From: Pseudomonadota bacterium
Lineage (GTDB): Bacteria; Pseudomonadota; Gammaproteobacteria; Steroidobacterales; Steroidobacteraceae
Length of the DNA stretch: 7,885 nucleotides
Assembly: GCA_018241455.1 (NCBI GenBank)
Contig: JAFEDW010000090.1
Coordinates: forward strand, 1 to 7,885
Reading direction: 5' to 3'
Part shown: positions 1 through 6,255 of the stretch, piece after piece
Position numbering within the stretch: position 1 is the first letter of the stretch
How the letters are laid out: the number at the start of each line of letters is the position of its first letter
Position numbers and translations under genes: made by a program
Notes under the pieces: model-generated
Database searches by the model: none
What the model saw: only the letters and a program-made list of their open reading frames with translations
Told to the model about the DNA's origin: nothing

Positions 1-831
1 GATATTGCCCGAAAACCAGCGCAACACTGCCGGCAGCTTGTAGAACGAACTGCCCCGCAGCGCCGCGGCGGTGTAATCCCAGTCTTCGTGCCGGCTCCAG
101 TACGCTTCCGGGAACTGGTGCTGCACGTAGAACAACCACACGCCGGCGCCACCGGCGATCAGCATCAACGTGAACTCGATCAGCGCCCAGGACTTGAAGC
201 CGATCAACTCGCTCACGCCTATCGCCACCAGCAGCAATCCCAGGTTGGTCAGCCAGACCGAGACACGCTCGCGCTTGCCGGCCTCGGAGGAAGGAATCCG
301 CTCCAGCACGACGAACAGGATCGTCGGCGCCACGGCGAACAGCACCGCCGGGTTGCGCAGCAGGCGATAGGCGAAGCGCTGCCAGCGTGGCGCCGCCAGG
401 TATTCGTCCACCGTCATCGTCCAGATGTCGCCCTTGCCGCGGCGGCCGAGGTTACCCGAGGTGCGGTGGTGGATCGCGTGCTCCCAGGTCCAGTGATGGT
501 AGGGCGTGAAGGTCAGCAGCCCGGTGATCCAGCCGACGATCGTATTGGCGCTCTTCGAGCGCAGGAAGGATCCGTGGCCGCAATCGTGCATGAAGATGAA
601 CAAACGCACGCGCAGGCCCGCCGCCACGACCGCCAGCGGCAGGATCAGCCAGTACGAGACGGAAATGACTTTCGCCATCAGGAACCAAAGCAACAGGTAC
701 GGGATCAAAGTGTTGACCAGTTGCCAGATCGCACGACGGTGAGAGGGCCGACGGAAACGCTCGATCACCGACTTGAGGTCGGCCGACAGCGCACGCGGAC
801 CGCGGGCGGAGGTTTTGGGCTCGGTATTCAC
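1..831 (-). CDS. Membrane fatty acid desaturase, delta-12/omega-6 type (3' end outside window)
   Basis: Di-iron integral-membrane acyl desaturase that should insert a double bond into membrane fatty acyl chains. The 277 codons present contain histidine box 1, HDCGH at residues 82-86, followed by GSF as in plant FAD2 and cyanobacterial DesA. Box 2 is HAIHH at 118-122, and YVQHQFPEAYW (235-245) is a further family motif. Hydrophobic segments lie near 36-55, 59-80, 161-176, 193-210 and 215-236. The frame is open at base 1, ending in WFSGNI, where relatives continue directly into box 3 (HxxHH). Relatives are about 340-350 residues, so roughly 65-75 are missing. The GTG at 831-829 is the first conventional start after an in-frame TGA at 921-919; the next candidate, Met52, lies inside a membrane segment. 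No good Shine-Dalgarno precedes it, so the exact start is less sure than the family. It is transcribed away from the lipoprotein gene. Regiospecificity (delta-12 or other) is inferred from motif style only. Confidence 0.93.
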   Translation of the reverse strand, partial: MNTEPKTSARGPRALSADLKSVIERFRRPSHRRAIWQLVNTLIPYLLLWFLMAKVISVSYWLILPLAVVAAGLRVRLFIFMHDCGHGSFLRSKSANTIVGWITGLLTFTPYHHWTWEHAIHHRTSGNLGRRGKGDIWTMTVDEYLAAPRWQRFAYRLLRNPAVLFAVAPTILFVVLERIPSSEAGKRERVSVWLTNLGLLLVAIGVSELIGFKSWALIEFTLMLIAGGAGVWLFYVQHQFPEAYWSRHEDWDYTAAALRGSSFYKLPAVLRWFSGNI

Positions 832-1048
832 CTGCAGGCCCGGGACTCTAGCACGCGGCCCCGCCGATTGCGCGTGCGTGCGTGCGGCCCACTGCCCATG
901 CGCACGACTCGCGCGAAGTCACGCTGTCGGCTTTATGAGACGCATCGCGGCCTGCAATTTGTGCACTATTCGATTGTGCGCGACAGTCTGCTGACTTATT
1001 TTTGGCGGCATCGAACCGGCTGACTCCCGCGCACACTGCGGAGGATCC
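832..1048. promoter_or_regulatory. Divergent intergenic region between desaturase and lipoprotein genes
   Basis: A 217-base non-coding gap separates two divergently transcribed genes, so promoters for both should lie here. The stretch from about 951 to 1002 is clearly more AT-rich than its surroundings and contains a spaced direct repeat of TTGTGC (959-964 and 974-979). On the minus strand a CATAAA (937-932) could be a -10 element. I found no -35/-10 pair on either strand at normal spacing with convincing matches, so I name the region but do not call individual promoters. Confidence 0.45.
1040..1045 (+). promoter_or_regulatory. Shine-Dalgarno of the propeller lipoprotein gene
   Basis: GGAGGA ends three bases before the ATG at 1049, giving a strong match at rather short spacing. 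It supports this ATG as the start, in agreement with the complete lipoprotein signal peptide that begins there. Confidence 0.6.
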
Positions 1049-2287
1049 ATGTCACACAATCCGAACTTTCCCGTGTCCTGGCGTTTTGGCGTCGCGCTTG
1101 CGCTGCCGCTGCTGCTCAGCAGCTGCGGCGACGGCTACGACTGCGGCGATTGCGGCAGCTACTCGCCGACCGAGTATTCGTCGGCCGTCGTGGCCGGCGA
1201 TTTCAACAACGACACGTTCGCCGATATCCTGCAACTCAGCGTCGTGCCGGATGGCTGGGGCGGCGCGCCCGCCACGATCAAGTCGTACCTGTCGACGGGC
1301 GCCGGCGCCTTCGCCGCGCCGACGCAGGTCAACGACGGCGACAATCCGCTGTTTGCCGCCAGCGCCGACCTGAACGGCGACGGACTTCCCGATGTCGTGA
1401 CGGCCAGCGTGCGCAATGGCGCGCTGGCGGTGTTCTTCAACAGCAGCCTGACGCCGGGCACGCTCAACACGCCGCTCGTGCTGCCCTCCCCGGGCGCCTC
1501 GCAGGTCGCGATCATGGACATGAACGGCGACGGCCTGCCCGACCTGGTTTCCGCGGACTTCAACGTCTCGCTGTTCCTGCAATCGTCGCCCGGCACCTTC
1601 GCCGCGCCGGTCTCGCTGTATCCGGGCGGCGCGAACTGGGTGGCGGTCGGTGACCTGAACGGCGATGGCATGCCCGATGTCGTGGTGACCGACGACACCG
1701 GGGTACACCTGTTGCTGCACACGGGCGCGGCCAGCGCGACGACCTTCGCCGCACCGGTCACCGTGTTCACGGCAACCGCGAACATGAACGTCATCGGCTG
1801 GAACCTGGTCGCGGTCGCCGACGTCGACGGCGACGGGCTGAACGACCTGGTCATCACCGACCCGGGCCCGACCGGCGGCACCGCGCCGAACGTCAACGTA
1901 TTGCTGCAGGATCCGGCCGACCCCGGGCATTTCCTGGCGCCGGTCAGCTATCCGGTCGCGCAGGCGAGCCTCGCGCAATCGATCATCGTGCGCGACGTCG
2001 ACGGCGACGGCCATCCCGACATCGTCATCGGTGGCAGCGATGCGGTCAGCATCCTGTTGCAGGATCCGGCCAACCCCGGACAATTCCTCGCGGCCTCGAA
2101 CATCGCTGCGCACTGCGCCAACGAAATTGCCGTCGCGGACGTCGACGGTGACGGTCGGCTGGACATCGTCATCGCGACCGGGCCGACGCACCCGGTCGTC
2201 AACGGCGTGATTACCACGCACCCTGGCGTGCTGTTGCAGAGCGCCACGACCGCCGGGACGTTCGCGGCGCCGACCGACCTGCCATAG
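1049..2287 (+). CDS. FG-GAP/VCBS repeat lipoprotein, predicted seven-bladed beta-propeller
   Basis: A 412-residue exported lipoprotein of unknown specific role. Residues 1-25 are a signal peptide ending in the lipobox LSSC, with Cys26 as the predicted lipidated residue. The residues after it are Gly and Asp, so there is no Asp at position +2 to hold it in the inner membrane, and outer-membrane placement is likely. Seven calcium-loop motifs of the form DxDGDGxxD start near residues 51, 107, 157, 202, 258, 316 and 364, about 45-58 residues apart. Each is followed by a hydrophobic strand, and most repeats also carry a GxFAAP-type strand. This matches FG-GAP/VCBS (integrin-alpha-like) repeats, and seven copies fit one closed propeller. 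The first copy (DFNNDTFAD) is the most degenerate. Repeats 2-4 use D(L/M)NGDG and repeats 5-7 use DVDGDG. The mature N-terminus is cysteine-rich (Cys26, 32, 35). There is no catalytic domain. A binding or adhesion role is inferred from the fold. Confidence 0.9.
   Translation: MSHNPNFPVSWRFGVALALPLLLSSCGDGYDCGDCGSYSPTEYSSAVVAGDFNNDTFADILQLSVVPDGWGGAPATIKSYLSTGAGAFAAPTQVNDGDNPLFAASADLNGDGLPDVVTASVRNGALAVFFNSSLTPGTLNTPLVLPSPGASQVAIMDMNGDGLPDLVSADFNVSLFLQSSPGTFAAPVSLYPGGANWVAVGDLNGDGMPDVVVTDDTGVHLLLHTGAASATTFAAPVTVFTATANMNVIGWNLVAVADVDGDGLNDLVITDPGPTGGTAPNVNVLLQDPADPGHFLAPVSYPVAQASLAQSIIVRDVDGDGHPDIVIGGSDAVSILLQDPANPGQFLAASNIAAHCANEIAVADVDGDGRLDIVIATGPTHPVVNGVITTHPGVLLQSATTAGTFAAPTDLP
1901..2092 (+). 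repeat. Internal duplicated segment of the propeller gene (two 39-base copies)
   Basis: Bases 1901-1939 and 2054-2092 match at 33 of 39 positions by direct alignment. They encode LLQDPADPGHFLA and LLQDPANPGQFLA. The copies are 153 bases (51 codons) apart, about one propeller blade. The nucleotide match, including an identical 12-base core, suggests a fairly recent duplication of one blade or gene conversion between blades. Confidence 0.75.
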
Positions 2288-2292
2288 GCTGC

Positions 2293-2331
2293 GGGCGCGA
2301 CTCAAGCCCTGATCGGGCTTGGGTCGCGCCC
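2293..2331 (+). terminator. Strong hairpin after the lipoprotein gene, probable terminator
   Basis: A 17-base left arm (2293-2309) pairs with a 17-base right arm (2315-2331) across a five-base loop. The only imperfection is one G-U wobble (T2302 with G2322). It begins six bases after the lipoprotein stop codon. No T-tract follows (the next bases are AAAGTGTG), so it is not a textbook intrinsic terminator. It may block 3' exonucleases or work with Rho. It probably separates the lipoprotein transcript from the kinase operon. Confidence 0.65.
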
Positions 2332-2449
2332 AAAGTGTGAACTGCTTGGCGGTGCCGCCAGTGTGAGGCGCGTCTCGCCGCCGCACTGACTTAATACTGT
2401 GACGCCGCTTTGATCTGCTGCCGGATCACGCCGTTAGGCTCGGAAGCCT
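2332..2449 (+). promoter_or_regulatory. Leader/promoter region of the kinase-regulator operon
   Basis: This 118-base gap lies between the hairpin and the kinase start and is the likely site of the operon promoter. It holds AGTGTGA twice (2334-2340 and 2360-2366) and a near copy, ACTGTGA (2396-2402). A small hairpin lies at 2347-2360 (TGGCGG and CCGCCA around a two-base centre). The TAATAC at 2392-2397 resembles a -10 element, but no -35 sits at a suitable distance. Whether the heptamers are an operator is unproven. Confidence 0.35.
2436..2449 (+). promoter_or_regulatory. Mini-hairpin abutting the kinase start codon, GGA in its loop
   Basis: AGGCT (2436-2440) and AGCCT (2445-2449) are exact inverted repeats around a CGGA loop, and the ATG at 2450 follows directly. 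The only Shine-Dalgarno-like bases (GGA/GGAAG at 2442-2446) are in the loop and right arm, at very short spacing. An in-frame TAG at 2435-2437 rules out an upstream start in this frame, so initiation must occur at 2450 or later (GTG at 2456 is the nearest alternative). Confidence 0.4.
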
Positions 2450-4342
2450 ATGCGTGTGCGTGCCAAAGTGACCATCCTGCTTGCGCTGCTGTTCGCGGGC
2501 CTGATCGCCGCGCAATGGGTCATCCAGCAGCGGCAGATGCTGCCGCGCTTCGTCGAGCTCGAGCGCGACAGCGCGCAGACCGACATGCAGCGCGTCGTGC
2601 TCGCGGTCGGGCGCGAGCAGATGGCGTTGACCGCGCAGGTGGCCGATTGGGGCAACTGGCACGAGCTGTGGAAATTCATGGCGGGCCGCAATCCCGGTTT
2701 CGTGCAGGCCAGCCTCACCGATATTTCGTTCCGCACCGCCAAGATCGACTACATGGCGGTGATGTCGAACGACGGGCGTTACCTGTGGAGCCACGGGCCC
2801 TACGACGCTTCCGGGCACGCGCTCTCGCTGCGCCTGAACGGGAACGATCAGCTCGAAGAGGGCTGGAAGCGCGCCCTCGAGAGCGGCCAACCGGTCAGCG
2901 GATTGATCGCCACCGACCGCGGCGTGCTGGTCGCATCCAGCGCCCCGATCCTCGACGGCTTCGGCCATGGCCCATCACGCGGACTCGTCATCATGGGCCG
3001 GCTGTTGAATCACTCCGAACTCCTGCGGCTCGGCAACCAGGCCCAGGTGGTGCTCGACATGCGCCCGTGGGGCGAAGACAGCGCCGCCGACGCGCTGGTG
3101 CAGCGCGCCTCGGCCACCAAGGGCGACCGACTCACCGAGACCGACACCACGACGCGTATCGAGCGCGTGTTCACCAACGTCTCCGGCACGCCGTTGCTGA
3201 CGCTCGGCATCAACGTGCCGCGCACGATCTCGCATCGCGGCGCCGAGGCGGTGCAGTATTCGACGCGGCTGCTCGGCGCGGCGGCGATCATCGCGCTGGG
3301 AGCCTTGCTGGTGCTGCTCGGCCGCATCGTGCTGAGCCCGCTGGCGCGCGTCACCGATCACGCGCAGCGCATCGCCGCCGCCGACGACCTGTCGGCACGC
3401 CTCAACTACGACCGGCGCGATGAGCTCGGCACGCTGGCGCGCGCCTTCGACGACATGGTCGGGCGACTGGCGCGCTCGCGCCGCGAGCTGATCGACCGTT
3501 CGTTCGAATCGGGCGCGGCGGAAAACGCCAGCGGCATCCTGCACAACCTCGGCAATGCGATGACGCCGCTGTCGGTGAACATCTCGGGCCTGCAGCAGAA
3601 GCTGGCTGCCGTGCCGGCCGACGACCTGCGACTGGCGCTCGAGGAACTGCGCAGCGGCACGCCGGACGCGGAGCGGCGCCGCGATCTCGAGCAGTTCGTG
3701 CAGCTGGCGGCGACCGAGCTGGCGCATGCCGTCAAGCAGGGCGCCGAGAAACTCAACAGCATCATCGAGCAGACCGATGTGATGCAGGCGGTGCTGGCCG
3801 AGCAGCGGCGCCACCAGCGCAACAAGCCGGTGCGCCAGATGGTCACGCCCGCCGAGTTGGTCGCACTCGGCCTGCAGCAGATCGCACCGACACATCGCGA
3901 TCGCCTCGCCGTGGAGATGTCGCCCGCGCTGGCGGCGGTCGGCCCGCTGTCGTTGCCATCCACGATGCTGGGTATGGTGATCCAGAACCTGGCGCAGAAC
4001 GCCGCTGAATCGGCGGCGATGGCGGGCATGGGCCGAGCGCGGCTGCGCTTCGACGCCGAACGGGCCAAGGCGGCGGACGGCGGCAGCATGTTGCGCCTGG
4101 TGGTCAGCGACGATGCCGCCGGCATCGCGCCGGAGCAGTTGCCGCGCCTGTTCCAGAAGGGCTATTCGACCAAGTCGCAGGCGACCAATTCGGGCCTGGG
4201 ACTGCATTGGTGCGCGAACACGCTGCACGCCATCGGCGGCGCGATCTCGGTGCACAGCGACGGCGCCGGCTGCGGCGCCCGATTTGAAATCCTGATTCCC
4301 CTGCCGGCAGACGGTGCGCAGATCGAGGAGCGAGCGGCATGA
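2450..4342 (+). CDS. Membrane sensor histidine kinase (CHASE4-like, HAMP, HATPase)
   Basis: A 630-residue inner-membrane kinase expected to phosphorylate the response regulator encoded next to it. The first membrane helix spans about residues 7-24. An extracytoplasmic domain follows to about 270, with the DWGNW signature (66-70) and a later IDYMAVMSNDGRYLW stretch that resemble CHASE4 sensors. The second helix is near 274-291 and a HAMP linker runs to about 345. The dimerisation/phosphoacceptor motif is ILHNLGNAMTPL with His365, an HNxGN-type H-box instead of the common HExxxP. The ATP-binding domain has the N-box (IQNLAQNAAES, Asn513 and Asn517), a G1 box DDAAGI (Asp554, Gly558), an F-box-like FQKGYSTK and a G2 box GLGL (582-585). 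All elements of an active kinase are present, and there is no PAS domain. Its stop overlaps the next start by four bases (ATGA). The ligand is unknown, and the CHASE4 assignment is by motif only. Confidence 0.93.
   Translation: MRVRAKVTILLALLFAGLIAAQWVIQQRQMLPRFVELERDSAQTDMQRVVLAVGREQMALTAQVADWGNWHELWKFMAGRNPGFVQASLTDISFRTAKIDYMAVMSNDGRYLWSHGPYDASGHALSLRLNGNDQLEEGWKRALESGQPVSGLIATDRGVLVASSAPILDGFGHGPSRGLVIMGRLLNHSELLRLGNQAQVVLDMRPWGEDSAADALVQRASATKGDRLTETDTTTRIERVFTNVSGTPLLTLGINVPRTISHRGAEAVQYSTRLLGAAAIIALGALLVLLGRIVLSPLARVTDHAQRIAAADDLSARLNYDRRDELGTLARAFDDMVGRLARSRRELIDRSFESGAAENASGILHNLGNAMTPLSVNISGLQQKLAAVPADDLRLALEELRSGTPDAERRRDLEQFVQLAATELAHAVKQGAEKLNSIIEQTDVMQAVLAEQRRHQRNKPVRQMVTPAELVALGLQQIAPTHRDRLAVEMSPALAAVGPLSLPSTMLGMVIQNLAQNAAESAAMAGMGRARLRFDAERAKAADGGSMLRLVVSDDAAGIAPEQLPRLFQKGYSTKSQATNSGLGLHWCANTLHAIGGAISVHSDGAGCGARFEILIPLPADGAQIEERAA
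4325..4330 (+). promoter_or_regulatory. Shine-Dalgarno of the response regulator, inside the kinase gene
   Basis: GAGGAG lies eight bases before the ATG at 4339, at good spacing, and supports that start. Because ATG (4339-4341) overlaps the kinase TGA (4340-4342), the two genes are very likely translationally coupled on one transcript. Confidence 0.7.
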
Positions 4343-6255
4343 ACCTCAAACCCAATACCGAAACGCCACTGCGGGTGCTGGTGGCCGACGACGAAGCAGC
4401 GATACGCGAAGCGTACCGCCAGGTGTTCGGCGAAGCCGACCTGCGCGCCGACCTGGATGCGATCCAGGACCTGCGCGCGCGTTTGTTCAACAAGACGAAG
4501 GCCGGCGGCGGCGCCCAGCGCCGCACGTTCGAGGCGATGATCTGCAGCAGCGCGGTCGAAGTCGTTGCCGCGGTCGGCGAAGCGGTCGCGGCCGGCAATC
4601 CGTATCCGGTCGTGTTCCTCGACATGCGCATGCCGCCGGGCGAGGACGGTGCCTGGGCGGCCTCGCGCATCCGCGAGCTCGATCCGGACGTCGAGATCGT
4701 CATCTGCACGGCCTACTCGGATGTCGATCCGGCCAATATCGGGGGCCACGTTCCACCGCAGGACAAGATCTCGTTCCTGCAGAAGCCGTTCCATCCGCAC
4801 GAGGTGCGGCAGATGGCGGTCGCGCTGTACAGCAAATGGCGCGCCGAACGGCACATCGCGCGACTGGCCTACTTCGATTCGCTCACCGGTCTGCCGAACC
4901 GCGAGCACTCGATGTCGCGGCTCGACAATGTGCTGCAGCGAGGCGCCGCGGACGGCAAGACCACGGCGCTGCTGTACATCGACCTGGACAATTTCAAGCG
5001 CATCAACGACACGCTCGGCCACAGCGCCGGCGATGAGCTGCTGAAGCAATGCTCCGCGCGCCTGCGCGAAGCGCTCGAGGGATTGGCCAGTGGCGGCGCG
5101 CATCGCCTCGGCGCCGGCGACCTGGGCCGCCTCGGCGGCGATGAATTCATCGCGATCCTGCCTGAAATCACGATGCGCGACACAGCCTCGGCCGCGGCCG
5201 ACGCGGTCATCATCGCCTTGCAGCAGCCGGTGCGCCTCGGCCACCACGAAATCGTCGTGACGCCCAGCGTCGGCATCGCCATCAGCCCGGATGACGGCAC
5301 CGATGCCGCGACGCTGCTGCACAACTCGGACCTGGCGATGTATTTCTCCAAGCGCCGCGGGCACGGCGCGTGGGCGTTCTACGATGCGTCGATGAGCGAC
5401 GGCGCGCTGCGACGCCTGACGCTCGAGGGCAAGCTGCGCGGCGCGCTCGAACGCCAGGAATTCAGCCTGCACTACCAGCCGCAGTTCGAACTCGCCTCGG
5501 GCGCGCTGTCGGGCCTCGAAGCGCTGCTGCGTTGGACGCATCCGGAACTGGGCGCGGTGCCGGTGCTCGAATTCATCGAGATCGCCGAGGACACCGGCCT
5601 GATCGTGCCGATCGGCGAATGGGTGTTGCGCAGCGCCTGCGCGCAGGCGCGCCAGTGGCGCGATCAGGGGCTGCCGTTCGGGCACATTTCAGTGAACGTC
5701 TCGGGCACGCAGTTCCTGCAGCGCGATTTCCCCGACCTGGTGGCGCGCGTGCTGAAGGAGACGAGCCTCGAACCGAAGTGGATCGAGCTCGAGATCACCG
5801 AGACGGTCGTCATGCGCGATGAAGCCTGGGCCGAGAAGGCGCTGGCGAGCCTGCGCGCGGTCGGCGTGTCGCTGGCGATCGACGACTTCGGCATCGGCTA
5901 CTCGAGCCTCGGGCGCCTGCGGCACCTGGCCGTCGATCGGCTCAAGGTCGACCGCTCCTTCGTCAGCAACCTCGAATCCGAGGTGCGCGACCGCTCGATC
6001 GCGAGCGCGATCATCAAGATGTCGCGCACGCTCGGCATTGGCGTCGTGGCCGAAGGCGTCGAGACCTTCAACCAGATGCTCTACCTGCAGGAGCAGGAGT
6101 GCGAGTCGGCGCAGGGCTACCTGTTCAGCCGCCCGCTGCCGACCGCCGATGCCGAGGTGCTGCTGCGGCGCGTCGCCGCGAACGTCGACCTGAGCCGCAC
6201 CGAGAAACTCCGGCGCCTCGCGGTCGAGACGCCGGCTGAAGCTACCAAAGGCTGA
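4339..6255 (+). CDS. Response regulator with REC, GGDEF and EAL domains (c-di-GMP turnover)
   Basis: A 638-residue cytoplasmic regulator predicted to make and/or break cyclic di-GMP under control of the upstream kinase. REC (about 10-160): acidic pair Asp17/Asp18, phosphoacceptor Asp95 in VVFLDMRMPP, Thr124 and Lys149 are present. About 33 extra residues lie between Asp18 and Asp95 compared with CheY. A helical linker (about 155-178) leads to GGDEF (about 175-335), with DSLTGLPNR, the metal ligand Asp215 in YIDLDNF and an intact GGDEF (266-270). The RxxD inhibitory site is absent at its expected place, and the loop before GGDEF is about ten residues long. EAL (about 370-620) has EAL 394-396, Asn453, ELEITE 483-488, DDFGIGYSS 515-523, Lys536, Glu572 and Gln592, so the phosphodiesterase set looks complete. 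Both activities appear possible; which dominates cannot be read from sequence. The start is supported by an internal Shine-Dalgarno and an ATGA overlap with the kinase. Confidence 0.95.
   Translation: MNLKPNTETPLRVLVADDEAAIREAYRQVFGEADLRADLDAIQDLRARLFNKTKAGGGAQRRTFEAMICSSAVEVVAAVGEAVAAGNPYPVVFLDMRMPPGEDGAWAASRIRELDPDVEIVICTAYSDVDPANIGGHVPPQDKISFLQKPFHPHEVRQMAVALYSKWRAERHIARLAYFDSLTGLPNREHSMSRLDNVLQRGAADGKTTALLYIDLDNFKRINDTLGHSAGDELLKQCSARLREALEGLASGGAHRLGAGDLGRLGGDEFIAILPEITMRDTASAAADAVIIALQQPVRLGHHEIVVTPSVGIAISPDDGTDAATLLHNSDLAMYFSKRRGHGAWAFYDASMSDGALRRLTLEGKLRGALERQEFSLHYQPQFELASGALSGLEALLRWTHPELGAVPVLEFIEIAEDTGLIVPIGEWVLRSACAQARQWRDQGLPFGHISVNVSGTQFLQRDFPDLVARVLKETSLEPKWIELEITETVVMRDEAWAEKALASLRAVGVSLAIDDFGIGYSSLGRLRHLAVDRLKVDRSFVSNLESEVRDRSIASAIIKMSRTLGIGVVAEGVETFNQMLYLQEQECESAQGYLFSRPLPTADAEVLLRRVAANVDLSRTEKLRRLAVETPAEATKG

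Noticed and set aside
932..950. Possible minus-strand -10 element CATAAA for the desaturase
   Set aside because: It matches 4 of 6 positions, but the nearest TTG-type -35 is only 14 bases away and no better one exists.
959..1001. Possible plus-strand promoter built on TTGTGC and the T-rich CTTATTTT
   Set aside because: The best hexamer pairings match consensus at only about 2-3 of 6 positions each, so no specific promoter is claimed.
88..1023. 311-codon plus-strand open frame over the desaturase
   Set aside because: The opposite strand encodes the histidine boxes of a desaturase. This frame is Gln/Arg/His-rich without any motif and runs through the intergenic region.
2346..2361. Possible sigma-54 site around TTGGC before the kinase
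   Set aside because: The GC element expected about ten bases after GG is not present.
1052..2386. 444-codon open frame on the minus strand opposite the lipoprotein gene
   Set aside because: Its periodic VAVDV-type pattern is only the antisense image of the DxDGDG repeats, and the sense frame has a signal peptide, lipobox and Shine-Dalgarno.
2410..3423. 337-codon plus-strand frame overlapping the kinase start
   Set aside because: It is a frame-shifted Arg/Ala/His-rich shadow of the kinase, which has the membrane helix and DWGNW motif in the other frame.
2975..4255. 426-codon open frame on the minus strand inside the kinase gene
   Set aside because: Low-complexity Arg/His/Gln composition, no domain, wholly inside a well-supported gene.
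4162..5685. 507-codon open frame on the minus strand opposite the kinase and response regulator
   Set aside because: It lies antisense to genes with full catalytic motifs. Its protein is Arg/Ala/His-rich with no recognisable domain, which is typical of antisense frames in GC-rich coding DNA.
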